From contig JACRLA010000027.1 in assembly GCA_016215145.1 (NCBI GenBank), positions 1 to 5,606 on the forward strand: a stretch of 5,606 nucleotides of DNA, in the 5' to 3' direction. The notes beneath the pieces were generated by a model that saw only the letters and a program-made list of their open reading frames with translations, did not search any database and was not told the DNA's origin. The stretch is from Chloroflexota bacterium (GTDB lineage: Bacteria > Chloroflexota > Anaerolineae > Anaerolineales > VGOW01). The position numbers and the translations under genes were made by a program. Each line of letters begins with the position of its first letter. The first letter of the stretch is position 1. Of this stretch, positions 1 to 4,411 are shown piece by piece.

Positions 1-1
1 A

Positions 2-271
2 GAGGCGGCGCGATTGTTGGTGTATCGCGCGGCGTGGATGAAAGATCAAAATATCAAAGCGACGCGCGAGACATCCATCGCCAAATTATTTGCGACGGAA
101 GCCGCCGTGAAAGCGGCGAATGAGGCGGTGCTGCTGCACGGCGGGCGCGGCTACTCTAACGAGTATCCAGTGGAGCGTTACTATCGAGCCATCAAGGGGT
201 TACAAATATACGAAGGCACGGCGCACATTCAACGCATCGTCATCGCCCGCGAGTTGTTGGGCAAAGAATAG
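2..271 (+). CDS. Acyl-CoA dehydrogenase, C-terminal fragment (5' end outside window)
   Basis: This is the last 89 codons of an FAD-dependent acyl-CoA dehydrogenase, which introduces an alpha,beta double bond into an acyl-CoA and passes electrons to ETF. The reading frame is open to the left edge, so the gene starts upstream. The visible part is the C-terminal helical domain. It contains 'SIAKLFATEAA', the glycine-rich 'LLHGGRGYSNEYPVERYYR' segment that lies near the FAD, and 'IYEGTAHIQR'. The Glu of IYEGT (codon 212-214) sits where short- and medium-chain family members carry the catalytic base. The end 'IVIARELLGK' is typical for the family, so the C-terminus is intact. The acyl specificity cannot be read from this fragment. 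The next gene is a CoA ligase on the same strand 145 bp downstream, which fits a shared acid-degradation role. Confidence 0.93.
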   Translation, partial: EAARLLVYRAAWMKDQNIKATRETSIAKLFATEAAVKAANEAVLLHGGRGYSNEYPVERYYRAIKGLQIYEGTAHIQRIVIARELLGKE

Positions 272-301
272 ATTCATCAGCCGTGACTGTTCAGGCATTT
301 T

Positions 302-385
302 TTAATCACAAAGGCTCAAAGAAAAGAAGTTCACTAATTTTTAAAACTCTTTGTGATCTTTGCTTCTTTGTTTCTTCGTGATTAA
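302..385. repeat. Imperfect A/T-rich inverted repeat between acyl-CoA dehydrogenase and CoA ligase genes
   Basis: The outer arms TTAATCAC (302-309) and GTGATTAA (378-385) are exact complements. A second pairing is possible between ATCACAAAG (305-313) and CTTTGTGAT (349-357). Between them the DNA is a purine-rich stretch followed by a pyrimidine-rich stretch built from CTTTG/CTTCTTTG variants, so a long imperfect hairpin can form. It has no GC-rich stem with a clean T-run, so it does not look like a standard intrinsic terminator. It resembles dispersed intergenic repeats, but that is inference from one copy. Confidence 0.5.
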
Positions 386-403
386 TTGATTATCATCAAC
401 CCG

Positions 404-409
404 AAAGGA
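404..409 (+). promoter_or_regulatory. Ribosome binding site of the CoA ligase gene
   Basis: AAAGGA ends 7 nt before the ATG at 417. It is a good Shine-Dalgarno match at normal spacing and supports that start codon. Confidence 0.75.
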
Positions 410-416
410 CTCTCTC

Positions 417-1964
417 ATGAAAGCATCCGATCTCCCTCTCAATTACAACGCGGTCAACATTTTGGAACACAACCTCACCTCGCGCGCCGACAAGGTTGCG
501 CTCTACACTGCTGAACGCGAGTTAACGTTTCGGCAAGTTGCCGATGAAGTGAATCAAATAGGTCACGCGCTGAAAAAGTTGGATGTGCATGTCGGCGAGT
601 CGGTTGGCATTTTGAGTCCCGATTGCGCCGAGTGGGTGACGTCGTTCTTCGGCATCGTGAAGATCGGCGCGGTGTCGGTGGGCATGAACACGCTGCTCAA
701 GCCGCACGAACTCAATTACATTTTGAACGACAGCAAGGCGCGAGTGTTGATCGTCCACGCCGCGTTGTTGCCGTCCATCGAATCGATCCGCGACTCGCAA
801 GAGTTTCTTAAACACGTTGTAGTGATCGGCGGACGCGGGCGCGAAGGCGATCCTGTTTTTAAAGAATGGATCAAGAACGAACCCGCCGAACTCGGAGTGA
901 CGCCGACTCATCGTGATGACTTTTGTTCGTTGAATTACTCCAGCGGCACCACAGGCGAACCGAAAGGCATTTTGCACGCCCACAAAGATTATCCGCTCAC
1001 GGCGCAGTTGTGGGGCGCGAATGTGTTGGGTTTGAAAGAATCGGATCGGGCATTCGGCGCGCCGCGATTATTTTTTACTTTCGGCACGGGCGGCGTGTTG
1101 ATCTTCCCGTGGTACGTCGGGGCGAGCACCGTCCTCATGTCAGCGCCGCCGCGCATCGCCGCAAATATGTTAGAGACGATCCAACGCTTCAAGCCAACTC
1201 TGTTATACAACGCGCCCACTGGTTATGCCGCGATGTTAGCGATGGAAGATCTCAAAGAGAAGTACGATCTCTCGTCGTTGCGCTTGTGCGTCTCGGCGGG
1301 CGAGTCGCTGCCCGCATCGATCTGGCATGGCTGGAAAGAGCGCACCGGGCTCGACATCATTGACGGCATTGGCTCGACAGAAAATTTCCACATCTTCATT
1401 TCGAATCGACCCGGAGATATTCGCCCCGGGTCAAGCGGCAAACCTGTGCCGGGTTACGAAGTGCGGATCGTGGATGAAGCCTTCAACGATGTGGCGGATG
1501 GTGAAGTGGGCAACCTGCTCGTCAAAGGGGAGACGGCATCACTCTCGTATTTGCATCAATACGAAAAGAGTCGCAAGACGTTCATCGGCGAGTGGTTGTT
1601 CACCGGCGATAAATACTACAAGGATAAAGATGGCTACTATTGGCACGCCGGTCGCTCGGATGATATGTTGAAGGTCGGCGGCATCTGGGTCTCGCCAGTG
1701 GAAGTGGAGAGCACGCTCATCAGTCATCCGGCGGTGCTAGAGTCGGCGGTGGTCGGTCATCCCGATGCCTCGAACTTGATCAAGCCCAAAGCGTTTGTAG
1801 TTTTAAAAGATGGTCACGCGCCGTCAGACGAATTGAAGAACACGTTGGTGGAATACTGCAAAGAGAAAATGGCGGAATACAAACGCCCGCGCTGGATCGA
1901 GTTTGTGAGCGAACTGCCCAAGACGGCGACGGGGAAGATTCAGAGGTTTAAGTTGAGAGGGTAA
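417..1964 (+). CDS. Benzoate-CoA ligase family protein (AMP-forming)
   Basis: This 515-residue ANL-superfamily enzyme activates a carboxylic acid, probably aromatic, to its CoA thioester through an acyl-adenylate in the cytoplasm. The core motifs are all present: P-loop 'YSSGTTGEPKG' (174-184), 'DGIGSTENFHIF' (316-327), the TGD motif (396-398), hinge 'GRSDDMLKVGGIWVSP' (412-427) and 'PKTATGKIQR' (501-510) with the adenylation lysine K507. The stretches 'LFFTFGTGG', 'GSTE..HIF', 'SNRPGD' and 'KPRW/KRPRWIEFV'-like ending are characteristic of benzoate/4-hydroxybenzoate-CoA ligases rather than fatty-acyl or acetyl-CoA synthetases. Length is normal and no frameshift is seen. The exact substrate (benzoate, hydroxy- or aminobenzoate, or an alicyclic acid) cannot be decided. 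The upstream acyl-CoA dehydrogenase on the same strand suggests a downstream oxidation step. The start is fixed by AAAGGA 7 nt upstream. Confidence 0.93.
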   Translation: MKASDLPLNYNAVNILEHNLTSRADKVALYTAERELTFRQVADEVNQIGHALKKLDVHVGESVGILSPDCAEWVTSFFGIVKIGAVSVGMNTLLKPHELNYILNDSKARVLIVHAALLPSIESIRDSQEFLKHVVVIGGRGREGDPVFKEWIKNEPAELGVTPTHRDDFCSLNYSSGTTGEPKGILHAHKDYPLTAQLWGANVLGLKESDRAFGAPRLFFTFGTGGVLIFPWYVGASTVLMSAPPRIAANMLETIQRFKPTLLYNAPTGYAAMLAMEDLKEKYDLSSLRLCVSAGESLPASIWHGWKERTGLDIIDGIGSTENFHIFISNRPGDIRPGSSGKPVPGYEVRIVDEAFNDVADGEVGNLLVKGETASLSYLHQYEKSRKTFIGEWLFTGDKYYKDKDGYYWHAGRSDDMLKVGGIWVSPVEVESTLISHPAVLESAVVGHPDASNLIKPKAFVVLKDGHAPSDELKNTLVEYCKEKMAEYKRPRWIEFVSELPKTATGKIQRFKLRG

Positions 1965-2026
1965 GAAATATACTCACTGTTACATTACGCGCATCCTATA
2001 GAGATACACAATAAACTATAAAGCAT

Positions 2027-2860
2027 ATGGCTACAGAAGAAATCGATACATCTTATCTATATAGAAAAACTTTACAGCAGAGGGTGTTTGATTGGCTGTT
2101 GGACGCAAGATATTGGCTTGGTTTTCTCGCAGGACGAGGCGGCGAAAACGATGATATTCGTTGTGAATATTTGGAGTTTGGCTGGTATGTTAATCGAGGT
2201 GTTGGAGTTTATATTAACGCCCGTCGTGATTATGTCCGCTATTTTGAATGGAATTTAAATACGTTCAATGCATATGGTAGACGACCTTTTGACTTTCGCT
2301 TGCCAAATGATGTGCCTGCTAGAGAACACTTTATAGAAGTGGAAGAGTTAATTCAAAAATTCTTCCCGCGCATTCATCGGGCAAACACTTGGGCTATATG
2401 TGAAGTCGCCGAGAGTGAAAACTGTTTAGCGAAGCGTGGTATTTCGGATATCTGCATCGAACTTAAAGGGCATAGGGTTTGTTGGGATTGCAAGGAGTTA
2501 CAAGAGAAACGCACGACGAAAGGATTCACTGGTTTTGTATATCTCATTGGCAATAAAGAAAAAGGACTTTATAAAATTGGCGTGAGTAGGCAACCAAAAG
2601 AGCGGCATAAAGCCATTAACACTAAACTGCCTTTCAAGGTCGAGAAATTTCACGAAATCGCGGCGGATAATATAACCATGAAGAAAGCAGAAAGCCTTTT
2701 ACACAAATGGTTTCGTGGAACAAATACTCATGGTGAGTGGTTCGAGTTGTCTGAAAGTGAAGTGACTTTCATTTGTAGTCTCGTGACGTTCGAGAATGGC
2801 AGATTCATCGATGTTACTGGTAATGAAGTCCTTGAATATCAAAACAACATATCCACCTAG
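2027..2860 (+). CDS. GIY-YIG domain protein (T5orf172/MUG113-like) with unrecognised N-terminal half
   Basis: The 277-residue product has a GIY-YIG nuclease-like domain at about 169-245. 'FVYLIG' (170-175) and 'YKIG' (182-185) stand for the GIY and YIG motifs, followed by R193, 'KAINTKLP', the candidate metal-binding E222 in 'AESLLH', and 'HGEWFEL' (235-241). This order matches the T5orf172/MUG113 branch, found in phage and mobile-element proteins; nuclease activity is inferred. Residues 1-165 match nothing I recognise: they are rich in Tyr, Trp and Arg, with cysteines at 46, 125, 133, 143, 152 and 155. The 'CWDC' pair with C133 could be a degenerate zinc knuckle. The gene is AT-richer than its neighbours (22 G+C of 60 at 2161-2220 against 39 of 60 at 1261-1320 in the ligase), which suggests transfer. 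No Shine-Dalgarno precedes the ATG; TAAACT (2012-2017) and TATAAA (2017-2022) are possible -10 boxes. Confidence 0.85.
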   Translation: MATEEIDTSYLYRKTLQQRVFDWLLDARYWLGFLAGRGGENDDIRCEYLEFGWYVNRGVGVYINARRDYVRYFEWNLNTFNAYGRRPFDFRLPNDVPAREHFIEVEELIQKFFPRIHRANTWAICEVAESENCLAKRGISDICIELKGHRVCWDCKELQEKRTTKGFTGFVYLIGNKEKGLYKIGVSRQPKERHKAINTKLPFKVEKFHEIAADNITMKKAESLLHKWFRGTNTHGEWFELSESEVTFICSLVTFENGRFIDVTGNEVLEYQNNIST

Positions 2861-2939
2861 AATCGTGCAGGCGTATACGTATCGCGACTCTGTTTGCCGC
2901 ACAGTGCCTTTCACTATCATTGATCATTTTTTTTTGTCC

Positions 2940-3006
2940 GCCCCAACCCACTCTCCACAGGAAAATTAATTTTGCGCCGTCGTACTTCACGCCGTGATTT
3001 GATTCG
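2940..3006 (-). pseudogene. Remnant of a dipeptide epimerase gene, 3'-terminal piece
   Basis: This segment repeats the 3' end of the intact epimerase gene at 4401-5384. Bases 2962-2998 align without gaps to 4438-4474 with two differences, and weaker similarity continues on both sides. Read on the minus strand it gives 'HGVKYDGAKLIF', matching 'RGVKYDGAKLIL' of the intact protein. A one-base deletion then shifts the frame, and 'PVESGLG' in the next frame matches 'PEGNGLG'. One of the two core differences is silent (GAC for GAT), suggesting it derives from a once-functional copy. Similarity ends at about 3006, immediately before a palindrome. The matching upstream piece is at 3945-3994. Confidence 0.8.
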
Positions 3007-3068
3007 AGACCCTTCGGGTTTTAGAGATGGGTAAACGCAAAGTCGCGTTAACAAAACCCGAAGGGTCT
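3007..3068. repeat. Palindrome with 16-bp perfect arms
   Basis: AGACCCTTCGGGTTTT (3007-3022) is the exact reverse complement of 3053-3068, around a 30-nt centre. Within the centre, GTAAACGC-like and GCGTTAAC (3031-3038 and 3045-3052) can pair with one mismatch. The left arm shares 16 of 19 bases with the hairpin arm at 5553-5571, and the differing bases are matched by changes in the opposite arm, so both belong to one structural family. It lies exactly at the left edge of the DNA that splits the epimerase remnant. It could be a REP/MITE-like element or serve as a transcription barrier. Confidence 0.75.
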
Positions 3069-3113
3069 GGGCTAACGACTCTTGCGTAGCGACGAGCATG
3101 GTCAAAAATCTAG

Positions 3114-3142
3114 TTGACACGACTCGCAGATAAGCGTAAATT
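3114..3142 (+). promoter_or_regulatory. Sigma-70-type promoter for the RHH gene, predicted leaderless
   Basis: A perfect -35 TTGACA (3114-3119) is followed by a 17-bp spacer and a -10 TAAATT (3137-3142, four of six consensus bases). A start 7 nt after the -10 falls on the A of the ATG at 3149. No Shine-Dalgarno at usable distance exists; GGTGG (3143-3147) ends one base before the ATG. A leaderless mRNA is therefore predicted. Confidence 0.6.
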
Positions 3143-3148
3143 GGTGGT

Positions 3149-3379
3149 ATGAAAGTCAAAACTTCTATCACCCTTTCCGAAGAATTGCTCAAGGTCATTG
3201 ATAAACGCGCCAAGCAGTACAAGAAGAATCGCTCTGATTTTGTTGAAGCGGCAGTGTGGGCGTTTATCGGGCACATGATACGCGACGAGCAGAACGCCAA
3301 AGACTTGGAAATCATTAATCGACGGGCGGACTTTCTCAATCAAGAAGCCGCTGATGTGCTTGCCTATCAAGTCGCATAG
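3149..3379 (+). CDS. Ribbon-helix-helix (CopG-family) protein, antitoxin-like
   Basis: The product is 76 residues. It opens with the ribbon-helix-helix pattern: a short strand 'KVKTSITLS' (2-10) that would pair in the dimer and contact DNA, helix A 'EELLKVIDKRAK' (11-22), a 'KKNRSDF' turn (25-31), and helix B 'VEAAVWAFIGHM' (32-43). The tail 'DLEIINRRADFLNQEAADV' (52-70) plus 'LAYQV' resembles the toxin-binding tail of CopG-type antitoxins that normally precede a MazF/PemK toxin. No MazF-like gene follows: the next gene encodes an unrelated 77-residue protein. It may be an orphan antitoxin, or an autoregulator of this module. DNA binding as a dimer is inferred from the family. The start is supported by the well-placed promoter upstream. 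Confidence 0.82.
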   Translation: MKVKTSITLSEELLKVIDKRAKQYKKNRSDFVEAAVWAFIGHMIRDEQNAKDLEIINRRADFLNQEAADVLAYQVA

Positions 3380-3388
3380 TGAAACTTG

Positions 3389-3417
3389 TTGTTTCGACTA
3401 TTTTGATGTGCTAAACT
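3389..3417 (+). promoter_or_regulatory. Promoter-like hexamers upstream of the 77-residue gene, predicted leaderless
   Basis: TTGTTT (3389-3394) lies 17 bp before TAAACT (3412-3417). A TG pair at 3409-3410 makes an extended -10. A start 7 nt after the -10 is the A of the ATG at 3424, the same geometry as the promoter at 3114. The -35 match is weak (three of six bases). Confidence 0.42.
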
Positions 3418-3423
3418 GTGGAC

Positions 3424-3657
3424 ATGGACTTTGAAATCATCGGCGAGATTCAAAGTATCGAAACTATTGCCGTTGGGTCGCGCATTCGTATCTTGTCACA
3501 TTTGCAGAAAGTCCATGGACGTGGGCGCTGGAGAAAACTCAAAGGCGTTGCGCAAGTGATACTTCCGAATGACAAAACTCGGCGGGTGGAACTTCACTGG
3601 TATGAAGCGCACGGCATAGGTCGCAAGGATATGAAGATTAAGCGGTATCTGGATTAG
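3424..3657 (+). CDS. Small basic protein of unknown function
   Basis: The 77-residue product (79 if the in-frame GTG at 3418 is used) belongs to a conserved type of small hypothetical protein that I recognise only by pattern: 'GRWRKLKGVA' (34-43), then a strand-like 'RRVELHWYEAHGIGRK' (53-68) and 'MKIKRYLD' at the end. It has 16 Lys/Arg against 9 Asp/Glu, so it is clearly basic; no membrane segment or signal peptide is seen. The alternating hydrophobic pattern suggests a beta-rich fold, possibly nucleic-acid binding, but this is inference. ATG 3424 is preferred because the candidate promoter puts the transcript start there; no Shine-Dalgarno is present. Its stop codon overlaps the ribosome binding site of the next gene, so the two are co-expressed. 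It could be a toxin-like partner, but nothing proves that. Confidence 0.8.
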   Translation: MDFEIIGEIQSIETIAVGSRIRILSHLQKVHGRGRWRKLKGVAQVILPNDKTRRVELHWYEAHGIGRKDMKIKRYLD

Positions 3658-3660
3658 GAG
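3656..3660 (+). promoter_or_regulatory. Ribosome binding site overlapping upstream stop codon
   Basis: AGGAG ends 6 nt before the ATG at 3667 and shares two bases with the TAG stop (3655-3657) of the previous gene. This arrangement favours translational coupling of the two genes. It is the only gene of the three-gene module with a strong Shine-Dalgarno. Confidence 0.75.
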
Positions 3661-3666
3661 ACGATC

Positions 3667-3882
3667 ATGAAAAAACGATTTGTTCTTTGCATAGACAATA
3701 AGGATTATGAAGCATCATTGATCCCAAGGAAAATTTACGAAGTCATCCCTGACGACCAAGCAGAGCAGGATGATTTTGTGCGCGTGATTGATGAAAGCGG
3801 CGAAGATTACCTGTACAATAAAAACCACTTTATGTTCGTCGAACTACCGGAAGAGGTAGAGCGAGTGTTGGTTGCTGCGTGA
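3667..3882 (+). CDS. Small acidic protein of unknown function
   Basis: The 71-residue product starts 9 nt after the stop of the basic 77-residue gene and is probably translated from the same mRNA. It is acidic: 17 Asp/Glu against 9 Lys/Arg. The pattern 'RFVLCIDNKDYEASL' (4-18), 'KIYEVIPDDQAEQDDFVRV' (22-40), 'DESGEDYLYN' (42-51), 'FVELPEEVERVL' (57-68) suggests a small beta-barrel-like fold with a short final helix. I recognise it as a recurring small hypothetical protein ('VIDESGEDYLY') but know no function. The opposite charges of this protein and its coupled neighbour suggest they may bind each other; that is inference. A strong terminator follows 18 nt after the stop, so this is the last gene of the unit. 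Confidence 0.83.
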   Translation: MKKRFVLCIDNKDYEASLIPRKIYEVIPDDQAEQDDFVRVIDESGEDYLYNKNHFMFVELPEEVERVLVAA

Positions 3883-3899
3883 TGCCAATTGAAAAACTG

Positions 3900-3939
3900 A
3901 ACAAAAGAGACTCTGCCTCTTGCAGAGTCTCTTTTGTTT
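3900..3939 (+). terminator. Strong intrinsic terminator of the small-gene module
   Basis: A perfect 17-bp stem pairs 3900-3916 with 3922-3938 around a 5-nt loop (CTCTT, 3917-3921). The 3' arm ends in TCTTTTGT and is followed by TT, giving a U-rich tail for plus-strand transcripts. The A-rich 5' arm could act the same way for transcripts from the minus strand. Confidence 0.88.
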
Positions 3940-3944
3940 CCAAT

Positions 3945-3994
3945 GAGAGCGGCGTAATCGGCGAGTGAGGCGACGGCGGTGACGCCGATAGATG
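3945..3994 (-). pseudogene. Remnant of a dipeptide epimerase gene, internal piece
   Basis: These 50 bases align to 4506-4564 of the intact epimerase gene with 47 identities and one 9-base in-frame gap (4535-4543). On the minus strand they read 'SIGVTAVASLADYA' against 'SIGVTAAAHIASLADYA' in the intact protein, so the deletion removed three codons and kept the frame. The similarity starts a few bases after the terminator hairpin and stops at about 3994. Together with 2940-3006 it forms one broken copy of the gene's 3' end. Confidence 0.82.
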
Positions 3995-4013
3995 GGTGTA
4001 TGATGATCTAAAA

Positions 4014-4020
4014 GAAGAGG
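4014..4020 (+). promoter_or_regulatory. Ribosome binding site of the NTF2-like gene
   Basis: GAAGAGG ends 10 nt before the ATG at 4031. TATGAT at 3999-4004 is a possible -10 box, with no convincing -35. The spacing is slightly long for 4031 and too long for the alternative ATG at 4043. Confidence 0.5.
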
Positions 4021-4030
4021 TGCATTCAAT

Positions 4031-4411
4031 ATGCCAACCCGTATGTCAAAGATAGAATCAGCGATGCGTGTCGTCCTTGAATTCAATGAGGCATTCAACC
4101 GTCATGATGTCGCCGGGATGATGCAGTATATGAGCGACGATTGTGTTTTCGAAAATACTTCGCCAGCCCCCGACGGCGCGGTGTATTCGGGCAAGGAAGT
4201 CGTCACCCAGTTTTGGCAAGACTTCTTCCGCGAGTCGCCACAGGCTCACATCGAGATCGAGGAGATTTTTGGGTTGGGTCTACGCTGCATTATGCGCTGG
4301 AGATACAACTGGGTAGACGCCGCAGGAAAAAAAGGACACGTCCGTGGAGTTGACATCTTCCAAGTGAAGAACGGTCTCATCTGCCAAAAGTTTTCGTACG
4401 TTAAGGGATAG
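4031..4411 (+). CDS. NTF2/SnoaL-like domain protein
   Basis: The 126-residue product is a single nuclear-transport-factor-2-like (SnoaL-like) domain, the cone-shaped alpha+beta fold used both by small enzymes and by ligand-binding proteins. Visible family features are the first helix 'VVLEFNEAFNRHDVAGMMQYM' in two parts (14-23 and 24-34), 'SDDCVFENT' (35-43), 'YSGKEVVTQFW' (52-62), 'AHIEIEEIFGLG' (72-83), and the closing strands 'MRWRYNW' (88-94), 'RGVDIFQVKNGLI' (105-117). Length is normal. No catalytic set can be named, so the substrate is unknown. The gene runs toward the epimerase and their 3' ends overlap by 11 bp. It lies between the intact epimerase and its broken copy; no functional link is evident. 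Confidence 0.88.
   Translation: MPTRMSKIESAMRVVLEFNEAFNRHDVAGMMQYMSDDCVFENTSPAPDGAVYSGKEVVTQFWQDFFRESPQAHIEIEEIFGLGLRCIMRWRYNWVDAAGKKGHVRGVDIFQVKNGLICQKFSYVKG

Larger units (their letters stand above)
2861..3113. other. Non-coding stretch with epimerase remnant and palindrome
   Basis: No credible gene is seen here. From 2861 to about 2939 there is unassigned sequence with a run of nine T (2927-2935) but no stable GC-rich stem before it. From about 2940 to 3006 lies a decayed epimerase 3' end, and 3007-3068 is a palindrome. The final 45 bases up to the promoter at 3114 show nothing recognisable. Confidence 0.6.
3007..3944. mobile_element. Candidate inserted module splitting an epimerase remnant
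   Basis: The remnant pieces at 2940-3006 and 3945-3994 are near-contiguous in the intact gene (4474 and 4506 are 32 nt apart) but here are separated by about 0.94 kb. The separating DNA begins at the 3007 palindrome, carries three small genes, and ends just after the terminator hairpin at 3900-3938. No transposase, recombinase or obvious target-site duplication is visible, and about two dozen bases of the gene are missing at the junction. It may therefore be an insertion with deletion or a replacement; the mechanism is unknown. Confidence 0.45.

Noticed and set aside
522..983. 153-codon open frame on the minus strand inside the CoA ligase gene
   Set aside because: It is antisense to a gene with full motif support, and its translation is arginine- and histidine-rich with no domain pattern, as expected for a shadow frame in GC-rich DNA.
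2911..2936. Possible terminator after the GIY-YIG gene: ATCATTGATCAT followed by nine T
   Set aside because: Only about 4 bp can pair before the T-run and the stem is A/T only, so it is too weak to call an intrinsic terminator.
2962..2973. Perfect 12-bp palindrome AAAATTAATTTT, repeated at 4438-4449
   Set aside because: At 4438 it is coding sequence of the epimerase, and at 2962 it is the copied remnant. The duplication explains its recurrence, so it is not an independent site.
2917..3339. 140-codon minus-strand open frame spanning the epimerase remnant, the palindrome and part of the RHH gene
   Set aside because: It runs through a repeat and antisense to a well-supported gene. Its last part reads the epimerase remnant mostly in the wrong frame.
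3418..3423. GTG at 3418 as start of the 77-residue protein
   Set aside because: It directly abuts the -10 box at 3412-3417, so a transcript from that promoter would begin downstream of it. It adds only two residues and has no Shine-Dalgarno.
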